This document shows positions 24,535-33,001 of a DNA stretch of 44,662 nt, piece after piece. Position 1 is the stretch's first letter; each line of letters begins with the position of its first letter. Position numbers and translations under genes: made by a program. Source of the DNA: Candidatus Magasanikiibacteriota bacterium (GTDB lineage Bacteria > Patescibacteriota > Patescibacteriia > Magasanikbacterales > GWA2-37-8); NCBI GenBank assembly GCA_016234265.1, contig JACRFW010000006.1, forward strand, positions 1-44,662, in the 5' to 3' direction. The notes beneath the pieces are model-generated. The model was not told where the DNA came from. It saw only the letters and a program-made list of their open reading frames with translations, and searched no databases.

Positions 24535-27351
24535 ATGCCAGATAAACTAGTTATTAAAGGCGCTCGCGCCCACAACCTGAAAAATATTTCGCTCGCCATT
24601 CCCAAAAACAAGCTGGTCGTCGTGACCGGCTTGTCTGGCTCGGGGAAGTCCAGCCTGGCCTTTGATACCATCTATGCTGAAGGTCAGCGGCGCTATGCCG
24701 AGTCCCTTTCCAGCTATGCCCGGCAGTTTATGGACGTGCAGGACAAACCGGACGTGGACGCGATTGAAGGACTGTCGCCAACGATCGCGATTGATCAGAA
24801 AGTGTCAACCCAAAATCCCCGTTCCACAGTGGGTACCGTGACCGAAATCTATGACTACCTCCGTCTTTTGTTTGCCCGCGTCGGTACCCAGTATTGCCCG
24901 GATTGCCATGTGGCGGTAGACAAACATACCACCGGAGAAATAGTGGAGCGGGTACGCGAGCGGGCACGCAAGGCGACAGCAGTGTCTATTTTTGCGCCGC
25001 TAGTTCGGGACGCGGTGGTGAACCGGGAAGAGTTGCTGGAGAAGGTAGAAAAATCTGGGTATGAATGGGTTACTGTTGACGGCGAGCTGCTCAAGATTAA
25101 TGAATTGTCTGTCTATCCTTTTGAGGCGGGCGAAACATATTCGGTTGATTTGCTCATGGGGAAAATTCTCAATATTAAAAAAGACGATCCGACCAAGGCG
25201 GTGGAAACAGCCGTGGATTTGACCAATGGGCTAGTGCGCGTGGTGACGGATGAAAAAGCCGAACTTTTTTCCACGATTGGTTTGTGCCCGAAGTGCGGGC
25301 GAACGATGCCGAGCCTCGACATGCGCAGTTTTAGTTTCAACAGCCCCTACGGTGCCTGTCAGCGTTGTACCGGGTTGGGTATTACCATGGAGGTGGACGC
25401 GAACCTGGTAATTCCCAACGGCAAGCTGACCCTAGCCGAGGGGGCGATTCAACCCTGGACGCGCATTACCGGCAACCAGAGCTGGTATCAGAAACTGCTC
25501 AGCAAGGTGGCGGAACGGCACAGTTTTTCCGTGCACACCCCGATTGCCGAACTTCCCTCCAAAACACTGGATATTATTTTGTTTGGCAGCAGTAGCGAGT
25601 CATTGGAAATTGACGGCAAGAAAGTGGCGTTTGCCGGGGTTATTCCCGATTTGATGCAGAAGCACCTGGAAACCAGCTCGGAATACGTGCGTAAAGAAAT
25701 TGAACAATATATGCGCGAGCGCATCTGCCCCATCTGCCAGGGGAAGCGCCTCCGCGCCGAATCACTCGCCGTGCGTATTGGGGAGCTTACCATTGCTGAT
25801 ATGGCGGCCATGAGCGTAGAGGAGAGCGGTAGCGCATTGAAAAAGATTTTTGTAAAAAATGGCGCTGCGCTTAAAGGCAGTCAGGTAAAAATTACTGAAC
25901 CGATTCTGAAAGAGATTTCCCCGCGCCTGGCCAATCTGGAGCGGGTCGGTTTGGGGTATCTGAATTTGAGCCGCTCCATGAACACCCTTTCGGGCGGTGA
26001 GGTAACGCGCGTGCGCTTGGCGAGCCAGCTGTCGGCGGGCCTCACGGGCGTTATCTATGTTCTTGATGAGCCGTCGGTGGGCTTACACTCGCGCGACAAC
26101 CAGCAGCTTATTGACACTTTAAAATATCTGCGTGATCTCGGTAATTCGGTGATTGTGGTGGAGCATGATCCGGCCATGATGATGGCGGCGGACTACCTTA
26201 TTGATATTGGCCCCGGCGCCGGGGTGTATGGGGGAGAAGTCATTGCCGCGGGTACTTTGGGGGAATTTAAAAAGAATCGTAAATCACTCACAGCTGATTA
26301 TTTGAGCGGCCGGATTGATATCAGTAAAGAGTTTCGTGGTTCGGCGAAGGCCAAAAAGAAGTCTGTTCCAGCGAGGTCGCTCATTATTACCGGGGCCAAG
26401 GCATATAATCTGAAAAATATTGATGTGGAGATACCGCTCGGAAAGCTCGTGTCGGTAACCGGCGTGTCCGGTTCTGGTAAATCCACTCTCATTATAGATA
26501 TTTTGAGCAAAGCCCTGTCTAAATATTTTTATCGCGCCAAAGACGAGCCTGGGGCGCACAAGAGCATCAAGGGAATTTCCAATATTGATAAGGTGATTGC
26601 CATTGATCAGTCGCCCATCGGCCGCACTCCGCGGAGCAACCCGGCCACTTATACCGGCGTCTTTACGCTTATCCGCGATCTGTTTGCTTCGCTTACCGAG
26701 GCCCGGATGCGCAATTATGACGCCGGCAAGTTTAGTTTCAATGTAAAGGGCGGGCGCTGCGAGGCCTGCGCCGGAGATGGTTACATTCGCATCCCCATGC
26801 AGTTTTTGGCCGATGTATTCGTGGAGTGCAATGAGTGCGGGGGCTTACGTTACAGCCAGGAAGCTTTGGAGATAAGATACCACAACAAGCACATTGCCGA
26901 CGTGTTGAAGATGACGGTGGAAGAATCTTACTTATTTTTCAGCGAGTTTCCGGCGATCGCGGATAAGTTGAATGTCTTGCGTGAAGTGGGCCTTGGCTAT
27001 GTGGAGCTCGGGCAGCCGGCCACTACTATCTCTGGCGGTGAGGCGCAGCGCATTAAGCTCGCGCAAGAACTCTCGCGCGCTGCCACCGGCAATACTTTGT
27101 ATATTTTAGATGAACCGACGACCGGTCTTCATTTTGAAGATGCCAAGCGTCTGCTGCAGGTGCTCAATCAACTGGTGAGCAAGGGGAATTCGGTGGTGAT
27201 TATTGAACACAATCTGGATGTTATTCGCTCCTCTGATTGGGTGATTGATCTGGGGCCGGAGGGCGGCAAGGGCGGGGGTGAAGTGATCGCGCAGGGGACG
27301 CCAGCCGAGGTGAAGAAAAACAAGAAAAGCTGGACGGGGAAGTATTTATAG
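24535..27351 (+). CDS. uvrA: Excinuclease ABC subunit A
   Basis: [66 protein letters not shown]; two ABC signatures and CxxC zinc motifs. Confidence 0.97.
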   Translation: MPDKLVIKGARAHNLKNISLAIPKNKLVVVTGLSGSGKSSLAFDTIYAEGQRRYAESLSSYARQFMDVQDKPDVDAIEGLSPTIAIDQKVSTQNPRSTVGTVTEIYDYLRLLFARVGTQYCPDCHVAVDKHTTGEIVERVRERARKATAVSIFAPLVRDAVVNREELLEKVEKSGYEWVTVDGELLKINELSVYPFEAGETYSVDLLMGKILNIKKDDPTKAVETAVDLTNGLVRVVTDEKAELFSTIGLCPKCGRTMPSLDMRSFSFNSPYGACQRCTGLGITMEVDANLVIPNGKLTLAEGAIQPWTRITGNQSWYQKLLSKVAERHSFSVHTPIAELPSKTLDIILFGSSSESLEIDGKKVAFAGVIPDLMQKHLETSSEYVRKEIEQYMRERICPICQGKRLRAESLAVRIGELTIADMAAMSVEESGSALKKIFVKNGAALKGSQVKITEPILKEISPRLANLERVGLGYLNLSRSMNTLSGGEVTRVRLASQLSAGLTGVIYVLDEPSVGLHSRDNQQLIDTLKYLRDLGNSVIVVEHDPAMMMAADYLIDIGPGAGVYGGEVIAAGTLGEFKKNRKSLTADYLSGRIDISKEFRGSAKAKKKSVPARSLIITGAKAYNLKNIDVEIPLGKLVSVTGVSGSGKSTLIIDILSKALSKYFYRAKDEPGAHKSIKGISNIDKVIAIDQSPIGRTPRSNPATYTGVFTLIRDLFASLTEARMRNYDAGKFSFNVKGGRCEACAGDGYIRIPMQFLADVFVECNECGGLRYSQEALEIRYHNKHIADVLKMTVEESYLFFSEFPAIADKLNVLREVGLGYVELGQPATTISGGEAQRIKLAQELSRAATGNTLYILDEPTTGLHFEDAKRLLQVLNQLVSKGNSVVIIEHNLDVIRSSDWVIDLGPEGGKGGGEVIAQGTPAEVKKNKKSWTGKYL

Positions 27352-27681
27352 TTGGGTCTTCTTTTCTTTCAGTTTGCGTTTGAAGTCGCCTTTCAGGTAA
27401 TCCAGTCTGGCGCGGCGGACAGTGTACTGTTTGACTACTTCAAATTTGGCCACCGCCGGTGAGCGGAGCGGGAAAATACGCTCCACGCCGACTCCGTCGG
27501 AAATCTTGTGCACCGTCATAGTGGCTCCAGCCTCGGAGCCGTGGCGCATAGCCAAAATGGTGCCTTCAAAGATTTGGATGCGTTCTTTTTCTTCGCCTTT
27601 GGTGTTGAGTTCTTTGATTTTTTGGTGGACTTTGACGACCATGCCAGGCTTAAATTGTACGGCTGGAGTTTGTTCGGTCAT
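27346..27681 (-). CDS. rplS: 50S ribosomal protein L19
   Basis: FKPGMVVKVHQKIKE...RIQIFEGTILAMRHGSEAGATMTVHKISDGVGVERIFPLRSP. Confidence 0.95.
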   Translation of the reverse strand: MTEQTPAVQFKPGMVVKVHQKIKELNTKGEEKERIQIFEGTILAMRHGSEAGATMTVHKISDGVGVERIFPLRSPAVAKFEVVKQYTVRRARLDYLKGDFKRKLKEKKTQL

Positions 27682-27710
27682 ACAGATAATTTAAATACAG
27701 TGGGCGTATT

Positions 27711-28298
27711 TTAGCTTACCTTAGGTTTTTTGTCAAGGATGCCTTTGAGGTGCGGCCGGACGATCTTGGCGATGGCGGTAATGGTTTTGTTCAGTTGGCC
27801 TTCGCGGTTGATAATTTGGTGTTGGAAGAGGTCTTTTTTAGTCAGTTCAAACTCTGCCGATTTGAGCCGAGCCTGGAAATTGCCCTGGCTCATCTCGCCG
27901 CGGTTTTTGATGTGATCCACTATTTGCTCATGCGACTCGGGTAGGAGGAAGATGCTGATGCATTGCTCACCGTACTTGGCCATGAGCTGTTCGGCGCCCT
28001 GCACATCAATATTGAAGATAACCGGCCCGGCTTGCATGGCGGCTTCGGTTTCAGTGCGGTGCGTGCCATAGTAGTCGCCGTGGACGGTGGCCCACTCTAA
28101 AAATTCTCCGGCCTCGCGTCGTTTGGCAAACTCTTCGCGCGAGATATAGTAAATTTTTTTGTCTTCAGAGGAAAATTGCCGCGGCTTTCTGGTGGTATAA
28201 GTGACGCCTGTTTTGAGGGGGAAAGTTTTGAGAAGGGCTTTAGCCACCGTCGTTTTGCCTACGCCGGCCGGGCCGCTGATAATGATGAGAGGAAACAT
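27711..28298 (-). CDS. gmk: Guanylate kinase
   Basis: PLIIISGPAGVGKTTVAKALLKTFP...TYTTRKPRQFSSEDKKIYYISREEFAKRREAGEFLEWATVHGDYYGT. Confidence 0.95.
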   Translation of the reverse strand: MFPLIIISGPAGVGKTTVAKALLKTFPLKTGVTYTTRKPRQFSSEDKKIYYISREEFAKRREAGEFLEWATVHGDYYGTHRTETEAAMQAGPVIFNIDVQGAEQLMAKYGEQCISIFLLPESHEQIVDHIKNRGEMSQGNFQARLKSAEFELTKKDLFQHQIINREGQLNKTITAIAKIVRPHLKGILDKKPKVS

Positions 28299-28300
28299 AG

Positions 28301-29464
28301 TTAAGCCAGTAGTTTTAAAAATAACTCCAATTCTTTCGGAAGAGGCGACTCAAATGTCTGTTTTTCTCCATTTAGGTCGGTAAAACCAAGTTTGGTGGAG
28401 TGTAGAAACAAGCGGCCTAATTTTTCGTCCCAGGCGCGTTTGCGTTTTCTCTGATAGTAAAGCGGATCGCCGACGATAGGGTGGTTGTAGGCGAGCATAT
28501 GGACGCGGATCTGGTGCATGCGGCCGGTGTGGATTTTGACGCGGAGCAGGCTGAAGTTTACAAAGTGTTTTTCTACCAGGAATTCAGTGCGGGCATCCTT
28601 CTCGTCGTTGTCATCCTGAGCGCCAGCGAAGGATCCCTTAAGGTCAGAATTTAAGGGATTCTTCGTTTCCTGCCTGCCGGTAGGCATGGCACTCAGAATG
28701 ACAGATTGGTCGACTGAACGCTTGAGCGGTCTAGCCGCCATGCGGTCGTTATTTTCCCCGCGCGCGATAGGAAATGTTATCTCATCCCAATCTTTGGCCA
28801 CGCGGTCGTGCACCAGCGCGTAGTATTCTTTTTCAACAGTGCGGTTTTTGAATTGGTCTTTGAGGTGGTTGAACATCTTTTGGGTTCGGGCGATGACCAT
28901 CAGGCCGGAGGCTTCTTTATCAAGTCTATGCATAATTCCTGGTCTGATATTGCCACTTGAGGATAGCTTGCCCCGCATCCTATGTGGTGCGGGGTCGCCA
29001 ACTTTTTTTACTTCCGGATAATTTTTTACGAGCCAGGCAGCGAGGGTGTTAGTTTCTTTGGCTTGGGTGGGGTGCACGAGCAGACCTGATGGTTTTTCAA
29101 TGACAATATAGTCCGGAGTTTCCGCAATGATTTTTGGAGTGAGTACAGGGCGGGGTTTCGTTTTGTCATTCTGAGCGGAGCGGAGCGGAGTCGAAGAATC
29201 CCTTGCCTTTGAGTTTAAGGGATTCTTCCCGCCCGAACGACTGACGTCATTCAGTCGGGCGGGCGTTTCACTCAGGATGACAACCACATACCCATTTTTC
29301 ATGGTGTCGCCAGCTTTTTTAGGCAATTTGCCGTTCACCATAATCTGCCCTTGGTCAATCATTTTTTGCGCTTGCGAGCGGCTGATGCTAAGTTCTGCGG
29401 CAATGACAACGTCCAGGCGTTCGCCATGGTGTTTTTCTTTGATAGTGATTTTTTTGGTAGTCAT
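28301..29464 (-). CDS. RluA/RluD-family pseudouridine synthase carrying two in-frame repeat insertions
   Basis: S4 domain; HRLDKEASGLMVIARTQKMFNHLKDQFKNRTVEKEYYALV; GRMHQIRVHMLAYNHPIVGDPLY; insertion-derived peptides SVILSAMPTGRQETKNPLNSDLKGSFAGAQDD and NDVSRSGGKNPLNSKARDSSTPLRSAQNDK. Confidence 0.93.
   Translation of the reverse strand: MTTKKITIKEKHHGERLDVVIAAELSISRSQAQKMIDQGQIMVNGKLPKKAGDTMKNGYVVVILSETPARLNDVSRSGGKNPLNSKARDSSTPLRSAQNDKTKPRPVLTPKIIAETPDYIVIEKPSGLLVHPTQAKETNTLAAWLVKNYPEVKKVGDPAPHRMRGKLSSSGNIRPGIMHRLDKEASGLMVIARTQKMFNHLKDQFKNRTVEKEYYALVHDRVAKDWDEITFPIARGENNDRMAARPLKRSVDQSVILSAMPTGRQETKNPLNSDLKGSFAGAQDDNDEKDARTEFLVEKHFVNFSLLRVKIHTGRMHQIRVHMLAYNHPIVGDPLYYQRKRKRAWDEKLGRLFLHSTKLGFTDLNGEKQTFESPLPKELELFLKLLA
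28609..28703. repeat. Palindromic element copy A (inside the rluA-type gene)
   Basis: TGTCATCCTGAG...GAAGGATCCCTTAA...TTAAGGGATTCTTCG...CTCAGAATGACA. Confidence 0.8.
29164..29282. repeat. Palindromic element copy B (inside the rluA-type gene)
   Basis: TGTCATTCTGAG...GAAGAATCCCTT...AAGGGATTCTTC...CCCGCCCGAACGACTGACGTCATTCAGTCGGGCGGG...CTCAGGATGACA. Confidence 0.8.
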
Positions 29465-29465
29465 G

Positions 29466-29538
29466 TGCGCCTGGATGGAATCGAACCATCAACTTCCACC
29501 TTATAAGGGTGGCACTCTAACCGGTGAGTTACAGGCGC
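29466..29538 (-). tRNA. tRNA-Ile (anticodon UAU), 3' CCA not encoded
   Basis: GCGCCTGTAACTCACCGGTTAGAGTGCCACCCTTATAAGGTGGAAGTTGATGGTTCGATTCCATCCAGGCGCA; loop CTTATAA between CCACC/GGTGG. Confidence 0.92.
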
Positions 29539-29640
29539 AAGCTTTGCTCACTATACCAAAAAACCCGCTTTTTTTCAATGGGAATGGCTTCATTTATCAC
29601 GGTTGCCAGAAGTAGAAGAAGCTGATAAACTAGTCATATT

Positions 29641-30168
29641 ATGAATTGGAACGTCAAGCTTTTTTTTAAAATCAATGGTTTTGTCCATAAAAATCATTGG
29701 CTGGATGCCTTTGGCCGGGCGGGAGCCGAGTGGGCCATAGTCGCCATGACGGGTTGGTTTAGCGCCAGCGTTTTTATTGAACGTTGGCCCAGTCGCCGGG
29801 CGGCCATGCTTTTCTTGGCGTGGACACTTCTGGTGTGGTTGGTGGGGTGGCTCATTGATATTGGCATCGGCTACCTGGCGCATGAGCCCCGTCCGCACAT
29901 TACCTATCCCGAGAGCAGACTCCTGTTTACTCCAATGCAAAAATGGAAATCATTTCCGTCCGATCACGCCATGGCCGCCTGGCTCATGGTTTTTCTAGCT
30001 AACCTGGCGCGCCTCCCGGGTGCGATCGCTCTTTTCCCGCTGGCTCTGTGGGTGAGTTGGGGGCGAGTATATGCCGGAGTACACTATCCAGGCGACATTC
30101 TGGGCGGGTTGGTAATGGCAGGGCTCGCGGCCGGGGTGAGCCATTTTGCTTTGGCATCATTTTTTTAA
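29641..30168 (+). CDS. PAP2-family phosphatase (undecaprenyl-diphosphatase-like)
   Basis: RPHITYPESRLLFTPMQKWKSFPSDHAMAAWLM...VSWGRVYAGVHYPGDILGG. Confidence 0.9.
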   Translation: MNWNVKLFFKINGFVHKNHWLDAFGRAGAEWAIVAMTGWFSASVFIERWPSRRAAMLFLAWTLLVWLVGWLIDIGIGYLAHEPRPHITYPESRLLFTPMQKWKSFPSDHAMAAWLMVFLANLARLPGAIALFPLALWVSWGRVYAGVHYPGDILGGLVMAGLAAGVSHFALASFF

Positions 30169-30173
30169 GAACT

Positions 30174-30872
30174 ATGCAGGTTATTATTTTAGCGGGAGGA
30201 TTAGGAACGCGGTTACGCCCGCTCACTGACGCAACGCCGAAACCTTTGTTGCCCGTAAAAGGCAAGCCAATTATTGAGCATGCTATTTTGAATTTTGCCA
30301 AACACGGTATCAAAGATATTATTTTGTCGGTGGGGTATCACGCTCAAAAAATTCGTGATTATTTTGGTAATGGAGAAAAATGGGGAGTGAAAATAGATTA
30401 TGCCATAGAAACCGAGCCGCTCGGCACTGGTGGGGCGATCAAGCGGGCAGCGCAGGGGTTAGCCGGAACATTTTTAGCCATCAATGGCGATAATTTAGCG
30501 GATTTTGATTGGACAGAAATGCTCTCGGCCCACCGGGAGAGCGGGGCACAAATTACCCTGGCGCTGTTTCCGGTGGAAGATGTGACACAATACGGCATTG
30601 CTCGTTTAGACGGCTCCAAAATTTTAGAGTTTATTGAAAAACCAACTCGTGAGGCGGCACCGACCAATTTGAATAATGCCGGCGGCTATATTTTTGAGCA
30701 TACTGTGCTTACTATGCTGCCGGATGGCAAGTGCTCTATTGAAAAAGATTGTTTTGAAAAACTGGCGCCCAGCGGCGTGGTTTTTGCGCATCATCATACC
30801 AGCCAGTGGTATCCGACCGACACTTTGGAAAAATACAAAAAAGCGGATAGTGATTTTTTCCCACTTTTATAG
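30174..30872 (+). CDS. Sugar-phosphate nucleotidyltransferase
   Basis: MQVIILAGGLGTRLRPLTDATPKPLLPVKGKPIIEHAI; start trimmed from the called ORF, which overlaps the PAP2 gene. Confidence 0.92.
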   Translation: MQVIILAGGLGTRLRPLTDATPKPLLPVKGKPIIEHAILNFAKHGIKDIILSVGYHAQKIRDYFGNGEKWGVKIDYAIETEPLGTGGAIKRAAQGLAGTFLAINGDNLADFDWTEMLSAHRESGAQITLALFPVEDVTQYGIARLDGSKILEFIEKPTREAAPTNLNNAGGYIFEHTVLTMLPDGKCSIEKDCFEKLAPSGVVFAHHHTSQWYPTDTLEKYKKADSDFFPLL

Positions 30873-30874
30873 GT

Positions 30875-31726
30875 ATGTTTTTCAACAGGAAAGTTTTTTT
30901 AGCTGCCATTTTCTTCTTTATCGTGGTGCCATTCGGAGTCTGGAAACTGTATCGGCATAAGTACCCGGCGTATGTGCCGTTGCCGCCCCGCGCAGAGGTG
31001 ACTTTGACGATAATCCCAGGTTGGAATTTGCGGCAAGTTGCCGATTATTTGGTGAAAGTGGGGGTAGTCTCGACTACTGATGACATTTATGATGTCACCG
31101 GCCGTCCGGCTGTTGATTATAGCAATATTAAAACACGCCCTTTTAATACAGAGCTTATGGAGGGATATTTTCCCGGGAGTGTCCAGAATGGAGCAAGCTA
31201 TGAAGGTTACCTGGCCCCAGAAACTTATCGCGTTTTTAGAGGGGCCCGCGTGGAGGAAGTAGTGGACAAATTGATGGCGGAGCGGAAGAAACAAATTACG
31301 CCACAGATTCTGGAGGCCATTAAGCAAAGCGGCAAAACAGTCCACGAGATTTTAACAATGGCCAGCATTTTGGAAGAGGAAGCCAAAGCGCTCCCGGACC
31401 GACGGTTGGTGGCGGATATTTTGTGGCGGCGAAAATCCAAGAACTGGGCTCTGCAGGTGGACTCCAGCGTGCATTACGCCGCAGATAAGACCGGCACGGT
31501 ATTCACGAGCGATAAAGAGCGCGCGGTGGATTCTTTATGGAATACCTATAAATATCCCGGGTTGCCGCCGGGGCCAATATCTGCGCCCAGCGTTGAATCA
31601 ATCCAGGCGGCGCTTTACCCTGAAAAAAATAATTATTGGTATTTTTTGAGTGGCACTGATGGGAAAATGCATTATGCCAAGACACTGGAGGAACATAATT
31701 TGAATAGAGCGAAGTATTTACGTTAA
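30875..31726 (+). CDS. mltG: Endolytic transglycosylase MltG (YceG-like)
   Basis: TM anchor; SYEGYLAPETYRVFRGARVEEVVDKLMAERK; ILTMASILEEEAKALPDRRLVADILWRRKSKNWALQVDSSVHYA. Confidence 0.93.
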   Translation: MFFNRKVFLAAIFFFIVVPFGVWKLYRHKYPAYVPLPPRAEVTLTIIPGWNLRQVADYLVKVGVVSTTDDIYDVTGRPAVDYSNIKTRPFNTELMEGYFPGSVQNGASYEGYLAPETYRVFRGARVEEVVDKLMAERKKQITPQILEAIKQSGKTVHEILTMASILEEEAKALPDRRLVADILWRRKSKNWALQVDSSVHYAADKTGTVFTSDKERAVDSLWNTYKYPGLPPGPISAPSVESIQAALYPEKNNYWYFLSGTDGKMHYAKTLEEHNLNRAKYLR

Positions 31727-31735
31727 AAATTAAGT

Positions 31736-31838
31736 TGTCATCCTGAGGTCGCCGTAGGCGACCGAAGGATCTTCCTTTTATGTCAATTGGTAAACGGGCA
31801 TAAGCGGAAGATTCTTCGGCTAAAGCCTCTGAATGACA
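31736..31838. repeat. Palindromic element copy C (intergenic, mltG-queA)
   Basis: TGTCATCCTGAG-GTCGCCgtaGGCGAC-CGAAGGATCTTCC...GGAAGATTCTTCG...CTCTGAATGACA. Confidence 0.8.
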
Positions 31839-31847
31839 GTTACCAAT

Positions 31848-32954
31848 ATGCTCACTAAAGACTTTAATTACAATTTACCTCCTAGTTTGATTGCTCAAAC
31901 GCCGGCCTCACCGCGCGATAGCTCGCGTCTCATGGTCGTTGACCGAAACCAACAAACTTTTCAGGATAAGCATTTTTTTGAAATTACCGAATATTTGCAA
32001 GCGGGCGACTTGGTGGTGTGGAATAACTCTAAAGTTTTTAAGGCGCGTCTGCACGGGCAAGTGATACTCAACAATCCGGCTGATGGAATTGATGAAAAAT
32101 TTAACCCAACCGGAAAGATATTAAACACTCCGGAGGTGGAAATTTTTTTGGTCCGGCCGATGGAAAACAAAGGAGTGTGGAAGGCGTTGGCAAAACCGGG
32201 ACGAAAGTTGCGTCTTGGTATGAAAGTGCAGTTTGCTTCTGATTTTGTGGGCGAGGTGCTTTTGAAAGATGCAGACGGCACTATTCTGATGCAGTTTGGG
32301 GAAGATGATTTGGCAGTGCGCGCGAAAGCGAACAAATATGGGGAGGTGCCAACGCCGCCGTATGTGAAAAGTTCAAAGTTTAAAGTTCAAAGTTTAAAGT
32401 TGAGTGAGCGATACCAGACGGTGTATGCAAAGTATGAGGGGTCGGTGGCGGCGCCAACGGCCGGGTTTCATTTTACACCGGAATTGATCGGGAAATTGCA
32501 GAAAAAAGGTGTCCAGTTTGCCGAAGTGACACTGCATGTGGGCCTGGGGACTTTTTTGCCGGTGAAGACAGACACAATTGAGGATCATCACATGCACAGC
32601 GAGTGGGTAGAACTCACGGCCAAGAACGCTGATTTGATAAATCAAGCCCAGGCCGAGGGGCGACGGGTAGTGGCGGTTGGTACCACAACCGTGCGCACGT
32701 TGGAGGGTGTGGCGAAGCTGTCCGGCGGCAATCTCAAACCGTACAGTGGCGACATTGACATATTCATTGTGCCCGGGTTTGCTTTCCAAGTGGTGGACGT
32801 GCTTATTACCAATTTCCACTTACCGGAATCAACGCTTCTTATGCTCGTGGTCGCTTTCATTGGTGATCGCAAGTTCACCCTAGCGTGTTATGAACACGCT
32901 ATTCGTGAGCGGTATCGTTTTTACAGTTTTGGCGATGCCATGTTTATTAAATGA
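31848..32954 (+). CDS. queA: S-adenosylmethionine:tRNA ribosyltransferase-isomerase
   Basis: MLTKDFNYNLPPSLIAQTPASPRDSSRLMVVDR; ERYQTVYAKYEGSVAAPTAGFHFT; the called start (31833) lies within repeat copy C. Confidence 0.94.
   Translation: MLTKDFNYNLPPSLIAQTPASPRDSSRLMVVDRNQQTFQDKHFFEITEYLQAGDLVVWNNSKVFKARLHGQVILNNPADGIDEKFNPTGKILNTPEVEIFLVRPMENKGVWKALAKPGRKLRLGMKVQFASDFVGEVLLKDADGTILMQFGEDDLAVRAKANKYGEVPTPPYVKSSKFKVQSLKLSERYQTVYAKYEGSVAAPTAGFHFTPELIGKLQKKGVQFAEVTLHVGLGTFLPVKTDTIEDHHMHSEWVELTAKNADLINQAQAEGRRVVAVGTTTVRTLEGVAKLSGGNLKPYSGDIDIFIVPGFAFQVVDVLITNFHLPESTLLMLVVAFIGDRKFTLACYEHAIRERYRFYSFGDAMFIK
32368..32402. repeat. In-frame tandem repeat in queA
   Basis: AAAGTTCAAAGTTTAAAGTTCAAAGTTTAAAGTTG, encoding SSKFKVQSLKLS. 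Confidence 0.75.
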
Positions 32955-33001
32955 GATTGAGACAGATTTTGTGAGGATTTAAAGGAATACAATTTCCTCT
33001 T

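Noticed and set aside
24535-27351. uvrA as part of a defence island with the DUF4143 ATPase
   Set aside because: uvrA is a normal repair gene and the ATPase is a widespread family; no other defence genes are adjacent.
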